The notes under the pieces: generated by a model
Seen by the model: the letters and a program-made list of their open reading frames with translations, nothing else
Databases searched by the model: none
Told to the model about the DNA's origin: nothing
Position numbers and translations under genes: made by a program
Shown: piece by piece, positions 9,024-17,989 of the stretch
Layout of the letters: each line of letters opens with the position of its first letter
Numbering within the stretch: position 1 is the first letter of the stretch
Assembly (NCBI GenBank): GCA_963575745.1
Contig: CAUYUJ010018044.1
Coordinates: forward strand, 62,001 to 126,000
Length of the DNA: 64,000 nucleotides
Direction: 5' to 3'
Origin: Prorocentrum cordatum
Lineage: Eukaryota > Sar > Dinophyceae > Prorocentrales > Prorocentraceae

Positions 9024-12000
9024 ATGCATGACAGAATTCATCGCCAGGAGGCGGCCGATGAGTCCAACAGGGCAGAGCACGACGGATGTGGGACTTCGTC
9101 ACGCTCTCCGATCAGTTCGACAGCATCGATCTCCTGGGCAGCATCGGGGAGAGCAGCTGGGGCCCAAAGCCCGCAGCACGGCAGTGGGGTCCTCCACTAC
9201 GATGCTCGACCTACCCACCACCAGAGGCTTGACAGCACGGCGGGCCCTGGAGGTAATTGCGACAGCCGTCTTGTAACAAATGGACCAGCGGAGATTCCGA
9301 CAATCTCGCGCACCAGATCAGGTACACCCAGGAGTCCAGGGTCTCGAGGGGCCACGACTCCAAACAGATGTGATACCGCAACGGGCATCGGCAGCGGGAT
9401 GGCCACTCCCAATCGCAGCAGCCAGCATCAGCAGCGGTATCAGTCACCTGGGTCTCGAGGGGCCAACGTGACACCACCACGGCCGACACGAGGGCCGCCC
9501 GCCGCGTCTCGAGGGGCGCTAGGCGGCAACCAAGGCGGCCCACTACCAGGGAGGAGTGAGGCATCCGCCAATCTGTCAGCACTCCAGGTCACAAGCCACC
9601 AAGATGGCTGCAAGGATGCGTTACCGGCTGCCCTTGCAATCAGTGTGCAACCCTCCGCCATTCGAGTCCATGAGATCGAGAACGTGGAAAGGACCTTTCT
9701 CGACGGTCAAAACTCGGCTGGCAGCGAGGCAGAGGATGGCATGGAGCAGTGCTACGAGAACTGGAGGCAAGCGTGCGCAGTCGCAGCCTTCCGAACAGCC
9801 CAGCGGAGTGCACGCCGCGCACGGCGTGCTGCGGAGAGCCACAGTCGTCGGGACAACAGCAGCAGCCGCAACAAGTACCACGACCTGGCGGTGGATCCAG
9901 ACCCGTCGGGCTCAGCAGCTCAACCAGCAGCACCAGTGCCCCCAGTCCCGACGGACCCAAGCAGCTCACCGCTGTCCAGCAGTTGGAAGCCAACGCTCCC
10001 CTCGGCATCAGCGCGCTCCCACCACGGCACGGGTGCTACCAGTCACCCAGACGCCCTGGATGGCGAACCTCATCGTCTACGTGACAGCATGCTCCACGCC
10101 CAATCACGCGAGCCCCTGTTCAGTCAGGCCGCGCGGGCTGGATCGGACAACTTGAACTACGATGAGGGGAGCCAAATGCCATCACTACAACCCGTGAAGC
10201 GGAGTGCGTCTCAGGCTGGAGCCATATCACCAGCCCCACCAACGCGTTCTCCGACGCCACGGCCACCTCCAGCACACATCACCACTACACCAAGTCCAGT
10301 TCCACAGGGCATGGGGCCGGCGCCAGGCCACGACATCGAGTACTCTCCCGAGTATATCAATGCAGAGAGGGCCAGGCGTGGCCGAAGGCGACCGCAGATC
10401 CCCACCACGACAGCACGAGAAAGAGGCCAAGCGACAGTGCTGCCAGTTCTCAGCCAGGACCCAGTAGCCGAGATCCTTCGTGGCCGAGGCCGAGTCAACG
10501 TCTGCGACGACGTCGACGCTACGACCCTGCACAGCATGGCAAGGTTGGCGTTGGAGATGTGCCCATCACGAGAGCTGCCGACCAGGCGGACACACATCTA
10601 CACGGACGGCAGCTACAACGGCATCCCACACTCAGCCGCCTGGGCAGTTGTCATTGTCGACGAGTACGACGACGGGAGCAACCTGCGAGGCCCGTTCGGC
10701 TTTCGGGGTTTCATTGCTGGCAAAGTCACCGAAACCCTAGACGACATGGCCAACAACGAGAAGGTGACGGCATACACAGCGGAGCTCACGGCAGTACTCT
10801 GGGCGTTGATGTGGGCCCTTGGTCAAGATACCGACGCGCCCATCGAGATCACGCCTGACGCCCTCAACGTCATCAACCTGGCCAAAGGCGAAGCCCAATG
10901 CCACGTACATCCGAGGTTGGGGGCAGTCATTCGCACACTTGCAGGCCTCCTCCAACAAGCCCGACCCACCCAGTGGCACCATATTAATTCGCACATCGGG
11001 CACCCTTGGAACGAGCTCGCTGATGGGATAGCAGATCAAGCCTCGGCCAGCGACCTGATGGACCCGAACATTGCAGCTGTACAGGCGATCGCCCACAACA
11101 AGTTCCTCTCCTGGGAATGGCTGCGATCAGCGCCAGACGCGGTCAAGGCCGCATACCCGCCCCTGCGGCATAAAGACTTCATCATTGAGGCCACTCAGCC
11201 GCAGGCAGCCCCAGGAGCGATCCAGAGGCCCATCAGCACTATCACCATCAAGGCCGACCTCAACGTGAACCTGTGCACGTACAACTGCAGGTCACTCAAG
11301 GCCACCGTGAGCTTCAAGCCGGGCAAAGGCAAGGCGGCCGGCAAAAGCAAGCAGAGCCTCTCCAAGGTCACGCACCTAGCAGCACAGTTTGCTGACATGG
11401 GCCTGCACGTCGTCGCCCTGCAGGAGACCCAGAGCGAAGGAGACGTCCGCAATGTAGGTGAATACGTCTGCTACTCATCAGGCCACATGCAGCAGAACAG
11501 AGGGTGCGACATCTGGCTCAACGTCTCCCAACCTATCAGCACGAGTGGGGCAGCGAAGTACCTAAGTGCCAAAGACACCCTCGTCCTCCACCAGCACGAC
11601 AGGCTCTTGATCATCAAGACCCGCGTTGCAGGCACAGATATGGTTATCGCATCCGCATACGCACCCCACGAAGACTCCCACGCGGCGGAGAAGAGAGAAT
11701 TCAGGGAGTCTGCTCAGCGATTGACCGACAAGTACCGAGTGGACATCTTCATGGGGGACCTGAACGGGCGTCTTGGCGACTACGAGTCCCCAGGAGTTGG
11801 CACCAGTGGGTACCCGGAAGTGACCAACGGCAACGGCAAGCACATCATCAGCTTCGCTGCCGACACTAACATGGAGGTCATCAACACCACGAGGGATCCA
11901 GGCAACAACTCATATACGCACGTCGGATCGAAGGGGCAGCACCACAGGATAGACTACATCCTGCTGAACTCCTCGATCGCCCCATACGTCGCGAGCTGCA

Positions 12001-15000
12001 GCACGGAGCCAGGTCTGGACCGAGGCACAGCTGCACAAGACCACATACCAGTGCTAGCCAGCCTCAAGTGGGTCGTCTGCAAGACCACCAAGGCCTCAGG
12101 ACCGAGGCCCGATCTGACCAACTTGAACAACGACGTCGCCAAGGCCAGCTTCAAGGAGATCCTCAAGCAGGCCCCGATCATCCCGTGGGAGGTGGACGTC
12201 AACACCCACTGCGAGGAGGCCATCAGGGTCATTAACGACGCGGCCATCCAGGCCTTCGGCAAGGCCTCCAGGGCAACGAGGAAGCCCTACGTCACCAAGA
12301 CTACCATGGGCCTGATCCGAGCCAGGCGCCTCACACTCAGAGTCCACCGTGCAGTACTCAGAAGAGAAGCCCACGACGGCCGACCTGGACGACTAGTAGC
12401 CCACGCCCACTCTCTTTGTGCAGGCGATGTAGGGGACTCACTCTCTCTTTGGAGCAGAGAGCGTGGCGACGACGACGGCACCATCCACGACATCCACCAC
12501 TACGCGCACCTCCTCCTGAACTGGACAATCTCGCCCATGGACTACGCCATGGCCATCCTTTCCTTCCTCGCCAGGTCTGGGCCCATAGTTGCCGCGGCCG
12601 TCGAGAAGGACCGAAGCGCATTCCTCAGTCGGCTTGCCTCGGCAGCGTCCTCCGCCTCAGCTGCGAACGACGCTGCGGCCCAGTGGAAGGCTTACCGAGA
12701 CCTACTAAGGTATGGAGGGAGGAAGGCGAAATTCCCAGCAGGAAAGCCCATGCGGCTCGACAAGGATGGAGAGGTGATCCACAATTCCCAGGAAATGGCG
12801 GACCAGGAGCTCAACCATTTCGCGAAGATACAGGCCGGGAAGATCGTGACAGCGGATGATCTTGCTGACAAGTACAATCACGACAGCAAGATCAGGCCTT
12901 TCGACGGCATGCTGGATCTCTCCATGGTGATGCCCCTGGCCGTCTGTCAGGCCCAGTCCGCTGCGGCCAAGGCTGGGACGCAAGGAGGCCCCGACGGGCT
13001 CGCGAACGCTGTCCTCAGGGCGGCCCCCACGGAGGCAGCGAGGCTACTGCACCCCCTCTTCACCAAGGTGGCGACCACCGTGAGAGAGCCGCTGAGCTTC
13101 AAGGGTGGAGACCTGGTCGCAATTCCCAAAGGAAAAGGCGACCCAAGGTACCTCCAAGCCTACCGCGAGATCCTCTTGAACAACGTCCTGGGCAAGCACC
13201 ACCACAAATACCTAAGGACCATGCTCAACACTACCCTCGCCATAGCGCTGGAGGACATCCAGGTTGGCGGCCGGCCCAAGCGAGGGGCGGACATGGCAGT
13301 CCTTGCAGCGCGCCTCTTCACCGAGAGAAGTCAGGCCCAAGGGAAGTGCTCCATGATAAGCTGCTACGACTTAAAGGAGGCCTTCTACTCGGTTGTAGTC
13401 CAACTGGTGCATGGTATCCCAGGTGAAGAGGACGAAGTCCAGGAGGTGCTAGAGAACCTCGAGGTTCCCCTGTGGGCCCAGCCGCAGCTGGAGCACCTCA
13501 TGGCCAACCCAGGGATACTCGACACAGTGTTGGACGGCTCCCACCTGGCTGCCCTCATTGCAGAAGGATATCGCAACAGGTGGACATCACACAAGTTTTC
13601 CCAGAACCTTATGGCACCGCACAAGGGCACGAGGCCTGGCGTGCCCCTGGCCGACGCGGACTTCAATCTGCTATTCGGCCGAGTCCACCGCATGATTGAC
13701 AACTACCTTGCGCAGCGAGGGCTACGACCTCAGGGCAAGCCTCTTGACAGCAGCTTCGCATGCGACAACGACCCCACAGATGGGCCACTCCAGGAGCAAG
13801 AACCACATGGCCTATCGTTTGTCGATGACCTAACGGGCATGCACGTGTTCACCAGCCCCGACCACATTCAGCATGAGGCCACCGAGTTCTGCGAAGCCGT
13901 CTACTGCGCCGCCAGCACCTTCGGCCTCCAGCTGCAACTCACCAAGACCAAGGTGATGATTGACTTCAGTGGGCCTGGGAGCCGGCAAGCGCGGGCCAGT
14001 TTCTACTCCGAGGGAGTGCCGAGGATCGAGGTCCCCCTTGCAGGGAGTTACGTCGAGGTGGTTCGTCACCACAAGCTCCTCGGGACCTACGTGACCGACA
14101 ATGCATCCCCTGGGGTGGATGTCGCAGTGAAGGTAGCCACTGCAGCGACATCCACGAGGCCTCTCCATCGCGAAGTCCACAGGCGATCAGAGCTGGCAAT
14201 CAAAGACAAGGCCTATTTAGCCGACAGCGTGGTGCTATCCCAGCTATTATACAATGCGTCTACCTGGCCCGAACTCACCGCAGGCCAGGCCAGGAATTTC
14301 AACAACCAGTACATCGTCAACTACGCTGCTGCGCAGAGGATCACTTGGAAAGTACGACAGAAAAAGGAAGTAACGAACACCCAGATCCTCGAAGGAGTCG
14401 ACAAGCTGCCCCCAGAGATAGTCCTGCGACTTGAGAGGTTACGGCTATTTGGCAGATGCCTCAACTGGGGACCCCTGCACCTCCGCCGGCTACTTAGCCA
14501 AGCATGGGACGGTAGCTACGGCTGGGTGGCACTGCTCCGCCGAGACCTGGATTGGGTCCGCGACCACACAGGACCTGACGAGCGTGGTGGAGCATACACG
14601 CTCGAGGACTGGAAGGACTGGGCCAGGAACGACTACCAAAGCTACCTCAGCGCAGTAAAGAAAGCTTGCCAACGTGGCAAAGCTCGCCAGTACGACCACA
14701 ACCACCAAGCTCGATGGAGGCTTCGACTCCAACGGTGGACCAACACGGAAGCCATCTCGTCCTTCCCAGACCAGCATTTCGAGCATCAGCGCAAGTACTT
14801 ATGCTACCACTGTGGACGTACTGAAGCCAGCGCAGCAGTGCTACGAGCACACATCACCAAGGACCACACCTCGTCGGGTCATCCTATTTCGTGGGCAACT
14901 GGTTCGGTCTGCTACGGATGCGGCATGGATTATCGTACTACAAACAGGCTGGTCAAACACTTGCTGAGAGTGCGCAAGTGCGCTCGACATTGGAGAAAGA

Positions 15001-16301
15001 CGCGCCCAGCAATCCTAAGTAGAGCCGAGCTGCAGCACAACCAGCAAATTGTCCGCGACCAGCAGCAGGCGAACAGAAGGGCGGGCAGGCCTATCGACTG
15101 GGCAGAGAAGCCTGCAGTCCCTGCTCGCCCTCCAGAAATACATACGGACGAGGACAGCGACGACAGCAACGGCGGCCACTACGAGAGCCTTGAGCTGCCC
15201 TTCATTGAGGAGCAGCCACCGCCGCCAGCCGCTGTACCGAGGCCCAGACCAGCTCGGACGTTATATGTGCTGCATCTATTCAGCGGCCGTCGCCGAGACG
15301 GAGATGTTCAGGACTGGTTTGACCGCCTCAGCAGTCGGGCTGCTTGCGACATACACATGCTCAGCCTGGACATCGCCAACGACCCGACCTTCGGCGACCT
15401 GACATCTGAGGTCGCAGTCAGCAAGTGGCGAGACATGGCACAAGCAGGAAGAATTGCAGGAGTCATCGGCGGACCGCCGTGCGAGACCTGGAGCCGAGCG
15501 CGCCACTTGCCCCCCAATGGCTGCAGGGGTCGGCCACCAAGACCCCTAAGGGGCGGCAATAGCCTGTGGGGCTTTCGCTACCTTTCCCGCCCAGAGATGG
15601 AGCAAGTAGCGACAGGCAACCGCCTATACAGGACACAGCTGGAACTTATGTACATGTGCCTCAATTTGGGAGTCCCAGGCATGCTCGAGCACCCGTCTGA
15701 GCCCATCGAGGAGCACTTCGCCAGCTCCTGGAAGCTTCCCGAGATGCGCCATCTCCTGAACCAGCAGGGAGTCGAGCTGATCACCTTCGACCAGTGCACC
15801 TGTGGAGCGCGCTCGAGGAAATCCACAAGCCTGATGGCGGTATCCCTACCAACCCTCCGAGCAGAAATCAGGAGACTGCCTGGAAGTGGAAGGTGCTTTC
15901 ACACGGCCTCCTACCATGCGGAGCTGGCAGGCATCAACGATGAAGGCCAGTGGCGCACCGCGCCGGCCAAGGAGTACCCGAACAGGATGTGCCAGGCCAT
16001 CGCGACCGCACTGGTGAAGCAGATCAGGTGGCGCTTTGGCGAGTCGCCCAACGACGTCCAGGGGTGGCACATCGACGACGACGTGGCCCACTTCTTCCAG
16101 CCGCTCGACCACTACAAGACCAGGGAGATGGGTCAGGACTACTATCGAGGCAGCAGGCGGAACGGCTCACCGACCTGGCTGGAAGAGGCAAGGGAGTGGG
16201 CCCGGCAGGACCGACCCGACAAGGCAATCGGCAGGGCCACCACCTCGACAGGAGCTGTTCGGGCACAGGCTGACAACGAGGATCGTGACGAAGCGCCTTG
16301 A
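9024..16301 (+). CDS. LINE ORF2: RNase H-endonuclease-RT-zinc finger-C5-MTase-like (2425 aa)
   Basis: Start chosen as the first ATG after the ORF1 stop. Residues 1-500 are Ser/Pro/Arg/Gln-rich and unassigned. RNase H (about 520-675): YTDGS with Asp528, TAEL Glu, TPDAL Asp and a terminal H-x-N-E-L-A-D block. APE-type endonuclease (about 745-1015): YNCRS, QET, GDLNG, RIDYIL and DHIPV carry the expected Asn, Glu, Asp, Asp and His. RT (about 1300-1700): DLKEAF (motif A), RPGVPLAD (motif B), FVDD with Asp1601-1602 (motif C) and KLLG near motif E. Two Cys/His fingers follow: CYHC...H...H (about 1928-1948) and CYGC...H...C (about 1963-1985). The C-terminus (about 2080-2275) resembles a C5 cytosine methyltransferase. 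The protein should nick target DNA and reverse transcribe the element RNA. RNase H lying before the endonuclease is unusual; in I and R1-type LINEs it follows RT. Confidence 0.9.
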   Translation: MHDRIHRQEAADESNRAEHDGCGTSSRSPISSTASISWAASGRAAGAQSPQHGSGVLHYDARPTHHQRLDSTAGPGGNCDSRLVTNGPAEIPTISRTRSGTPRSPGSRGATTPNRCDTATGIGSGMATPNRSSQHQQRYQSPGSRGANVTPPRPTRGPPAASRGALGGNQGGPLPGRSEASANLSALQVTSHQDGCKDALPAALAISVQPSAIRVHEIENVERTFLDGQNSAGSEAEDGMEQCYENWRQACAVAAFRTAQRSARRARRAAESHSRRDNSSSRNKYHDLAVDPDPSGSAAQPAAPVPPVPTDPSSSPLSSSWKPTLPSASARSHHGTGATSHPDALDGEPHRLRDSMLHAQSREPLFSQAARAGSDNLNYDEGSQMPSLQPVKRSASQAGAISPAPPTRSPTPRPPPAHITTTPSPVPQGMGPAPGHDIEYSPEYINAERARRGRRRPQIPTTTARERGQATVLPVLSQDPVAEILRGRGRVNVCDDVDATTLHSMARLALEMCPSRELPTRRTHIYTDGSYNGIPHSAAWAVVIVDEYDDGSNLRGPFGFRGFIAGKVTETLDDMANNEKVTAYTAELTAVLWALMWALGQDTDAPIEITPDALNVINLAKGEAQCHVHPRLGAVIRTLAGLLQQARPTQWHHINSHIGHPWNELADGIADQASASDLMDPNIAAVQAIAHNKFLSWEWLRSAPDAVKAAYPPLRHKDFIIEATQPQAAPGAIQRPISTITIKADLNVNLCTYNCRSLKATVSFKPGKGKAAGKSKQSLSKVTHLAAQFADMGLHVVALQETQSEGDVRNVGEYVCYSSGHMQQNRGCDIWLNVSQPISTSGAAKYLSAKDTLVLHQHDRLLIIKTRVAGTDMVIASAYAPHEDSHAAEKREFRESAQRLTDKYRVDIFMGDLNGRLGDYESPGVGTSGYPEVTNGNGKHIISFAADTNMEVINTTRDPGNNSYTHVGSKGQHHRIDYILLNSSIAPYVASCSTEPGLDRGTAAQDHIPVLASLKWVVCKTTKASGPRPDLTNLNNDVAKASFKEILKQAPIIPWEVDVNTHCEEAIRVINDAAIQAFGKASRATRKPYVTKTTMGLIRARRLTLRVHRAVLRREAHDGRPGRLVAHAHSLCAGDVGDSLSLWSRERGDDDGTIHDIHHYAHLLLNWTISPMDYAMAILSFLARSGPIVAAAVEKDRSAFLSRLASAASSASAANDAAAQWKAYRDLLRYGGRKAKFPAGKPMRLDKDGEVIHNSQEMADQELNHFAKIQAGKIVTADDLADKYNHDSKIRPFDGMLDLSMVMPLAVCQAQSAAAKAGTQGGPDGLANAVLRAAPTEAARLLHPLFTKVATTVREPLSFKGGDLVAIPKGKGDPRYLQAYREILLNNVLGKHHHKYLRTMLNTTLAIALEDIQVGGRPKRGADMAVLAARLFTERSQAQGKCSMISCYDLKEAFYSVVVQLVHGIPGEEDEVQEVLENLEVPLWAQPQLEHLMANPGILDTVLDGSHLAALIAEGYRNRWTSHKFSQNLMAPHKGTRPGVPLADADFNLLFGRVHRMIDNYLAQRGLRPQGKPLDSSFACDNDPTDGPLQEQEPHGLSFVDDLTGMHVFTSPDHIQHEATEFCEAVYCAASTFGLQLQLTKTKVMIDFSGPGSRQARASFYSEGVPRIEVPLAGSYVEVVRHHKLLGTYVTDNASPGVDVAVKVATAATSTRPLHREVHRRSELAIKDKAYLADSVVLSQLLYNASTWPELTAGQARNFNNQYIVNYAAAQRITWKVRQKKEVTNTQILEGVDKLPPEIVLRLERLRLFGRCLNWGPLHLRRLLSQAWDGSYGWVALLRRDLDWVRDHTGPDERGGAYTLEDWKDWARNDYQSYLSAVKKACQRGKARQYDHNHQARWRLRLQRWTNTEAISSFPDQHFEHQRKYLCYHCGRTEASAAVLRAHITKDHTSSGHPISWATGSVCYGCGMDYRTTNRLVKHLLRVRKCARHWRKTRPAILSRAELQHNQQIVRDQQQANRRAGRPIDWAEKPAVPARPPEIHTDEDSDDSNGGHYESLELPFIEEQPPPPAAVPRPRPARTLYVLHLFSGRRRDGDVQDWFDRLSSRAACDIHMLSLDIANDPTFGDLTSEVAVSKWRDMAQAGRIAGVIGGPPCETWSRARHLPPNGCRGRPPRPLRGGNSLWGFRYLSRPEMEQVATGNRLYRTQLELMYMCLNLGVPGMLEHPSEPIEEHFASSWKLPEMRHLLNQQGVELITFDQCTCGARSRKSTSLMAVSLPTLRAEIRRLPGSGRCFHTASYHAELAGINDEGQWRTAPAKEYPNRMCQAIATALVKQIRWRFGESPNDVQGWHIDDDVAHFFQPLDHYKTREMGQDYYRGSRRNGSPTWLEEAREWARQDRPDKAIGRATTSTGAVRAQADNEDRDEAP
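15258..15840 (+). other. C5 cytosine-methyltransferase-like domain within ORF2
   Basis: ORF2 residues about 2079-2272. LHLFSGRRRDGD resembles motif I (DLFSGxGG, cofactor binding). LSLDIANDP fits the strand that binds the cofactor ribose. GVIGGPPCETWS matches motif IV, with the candidate catalytic Cys2153. GMLEHP sits where motif VI ENV is expected, keeping Glu but changing its neighbours. FDQCTCGARSRKS resembles motif VIII (QxRxR). The zinc fingers lie just upstream. Whether it methylates DNA is unknown: the GxGG loop is replaced by GRRRDGD and ENV by EHP, so it may be divergent or non-catalytic. Retrotransposons carrying DNMTs have been reported in dinoflagellates, from memory of the literature. 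Confidence 0.7.
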
Positions 16302-16319
16302 CGACATGTACAAAAGAAT

Positions 16320-16470
16320 CAGAACGCAAGTCCTGAGGAAGCCCCGAATGCGTGGGAACACCTCAGGCTACGTCGCCAAGTTTTGCACAAGTTGTCAGGA
16401 CGCAAGACCTGGGGAAACCCCGAATGCGAGGGAACACCCCAGGCTCACGTCGCCACGTTTTGCACAGTGA
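16320..16470 (+). repeat. Two tandem 76-bp repeats in LINE 3' UTR
   Basis: Copies start at 16320 and 16396 (CAGAACGCAAG and CAGGACGCAAG) and agree over most of their length, ending in TTTTGCACA. Each holds a hairpin: the 7-bp arm CCTGAGG (16332-16338) pairs with CCTCAGG (16361-16367), and CCTGGGG (16408-16414) pairs with CCCCAGG (16437-16443). The stem change is compensatory, which supports a functional RNA structure, perhaps the signal recognised by the element's RT. Confidence 0.8.
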
Positions 16471-16571
16471 CGGACACGGCCGCCGTACAGCCAGGGCTCA
16501 GAAGTACCAGCCCGATGACCCCAACTGCACCAAGTACCAGTCAACGTTGCCCTGGTGAGGCAAGGATCAAA

Positions 16572-16590
16572 CTTCGAGACGGGCTCGAAG
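16572..16590 (+). other. Perfect hairpin in LINE 3' UTR
   Basis: CTTCGAG, a 5-nt ACGGG loop, then CTCGAAG: a perfect 7-bp stem followed directly by a G run. Possibly the 3'-terminal structure of the element RNA. No poly(A) follows. Confidence 0.5.
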
Positions 16591-16652
16591 GGCGGGGGGG
16601 CAGGACGAGGACTGCCCGCGCCCACCAGGGGGGATGGTGAGGGGCAGGGTTA

Positions 16653-16815
16653 TGTAGTCGCCGTCGCCGCCCTGTCGCCGCCTCGTCGCGCCCGTCGTCT
16701 GGGCCAGTGTGGCGCTCAGGCGGCTATGTGGTGACCGTCGGCGCCCCGTCGCCGCCTCCTCGTTTGGGCCTATGTGGCAGTCTGGCGGCTATGCCGTCGC
16801 CGTCGCGGCCCCGTT
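16653..16815 (+). repeat. GTCGCCG-rich duplicated unit, about 75 bp x 2
   Basis: Two diverged copies of a unit running from GTCGCCGCCTC through a TGGGCC...TGTGGC core to GGCGGCTATG, flanked by shorter GTCGCCGTCGCC runs. It may be the extreme 3' end of the LINE or the first sequence beyond it. Confidence 0.5.
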
Positions 16816-16839
16816 GGCTCTGCCTTTCAAAAGGAAATT

Positions 16840-17985
16840 CGGATCCACCGCCCCCCCAAGGGCTCATTCTAGATAGGAGTTTGCACCATCGTTCATTCTA
16901 GATATGAAACCATACCACCCCAGGCAAGTCGGATTCGGACATCCCCTGCGCCCCTGACAACGAATACTATGCGCGCGCACTCGTGGATCAAACATAACTG
17001 ATTACCCACATGCCCTTTTCAAAACAAAGCTGGACAAAATCCACACGCGCGCGGAGTCGTGCGCGCATGCCAACATTTGTCAACCGCGCTGGGTTTCGTA
17101 AGGGATGCAAGACTGAGGTTCCCGACATCATACAAACAACCAATAGTTTGCACCATGGCTTTTCAAAAAAGCATGCGAGCGCGCTCTGGCGAATTTTTAC
17201 GAAACCCACACGATTATTAAACGATTTCATCGTTTCCGGCCTGCCTGTCGCGCGCGCGTGTCGAAATCATTCGAGCGCCCCGGCGCGTGTACTGTGGGCG
17301 CGGATCCCACGCAACCAGTGTGACAAAGTCCACACGCGCGCGGTGTCGCGCGCGCGCATGCCGAAATCCGTTAAACAAACGCGAGGTATCGTATGGTTTC
17401 CAAGATCGAATTTCCCGCAAACATGCAAAAACGATGGTGCTGCAAGATGCTTGTTCAAGAAAGAACGGCGTGCGCGCTTTTGCGAATTCTTGCGAAAACC
17501 ATGGTCTTCCAGCATCTTCATCACATGCGACCATCCGGGCCTCTCACGTGCGCATCTCGGAATCATTCGGACTCCTTTGCGCGATTTGGGGGGTGTGTGG
17601 GGGGGGGGGGGGCACGCCTGTTGTCAAACAGTACGCTGCGGGCCACTCGCGCCCGTCGGCCGCGCGCGCATGTCGAAACCCTTCCACAGCCTTCATCGCC
17701 GACACGTGGACACCATCATCGTCATCGGCGTGATCAACATCGGCACCGTTATTGGCCTTGCCGCCCTCATCATCATCGTCACCAGCATGGGTACTATCAT
17801 CATCGTGTCTGCCGTTGTCGGAGTGGCCATGATACCGCGCCCGGCTAGAGCGGCCGCAGCGAAGCGCCAGCCAGCGCCAAGCTATCATCGCAGTCGGGGC
17901 CGCATAGGTTCTGCAAGCCATGTTGCGGCAACCCACCACCGACATCTTACAATAACATTAAATTTCGTCAGAATTTCAAAACTGA
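16840..17985 (+). repeat. Interspersed repeat family B, copy 1
   Basis: Contains the recurring signatures of family B: a TATGAAACCATACC...GGCAAGTCGGATTC block (about 16900-16940), several GCGCGCATGCCGAAATC-type blocks (17060, 17250, 17350, 17665), a 13-base G run (17600-17612), and an ATC/GTC-rich block (17690-17850). The long plus-strand open frame across it (17010-18035) gives an Ile/Val-rich segment that recurs in other copies and follows from ATC/GTC repetition, so I do not call it a gene. Confidence 0.7.
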
Positions 17986-17989
17986 ATGT

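Larger units (their letters stand above)
5315..16640 (+). mobile_element. LINE-type non-LTR retrotransposon with MTase-like domain
   Basis: Two long consecutive plus-strand ORFs and a structured 3' UTR define a non-LTR retrotransposon of at least 11.3 kb. ORF1 is a coiled-coil protein. ORF2 combines RNase H, APE-type endonuclease, FVDD reverse transcriptase, Cys/His fingers and a cytosine-methyltransferase-like domain. No long terminal repeats, poly(A) tail or obvious target-site duplication were found, so both outer ends are uncertain. The 5' end could lie anywhere between about 0.9 and 5.3 kb, and the 3' end near 16.6 kb. Both ORFs are free of stops and frameshifts and all catalytic residues checked are present, so the copy may be young. 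Confidence 0.9.
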
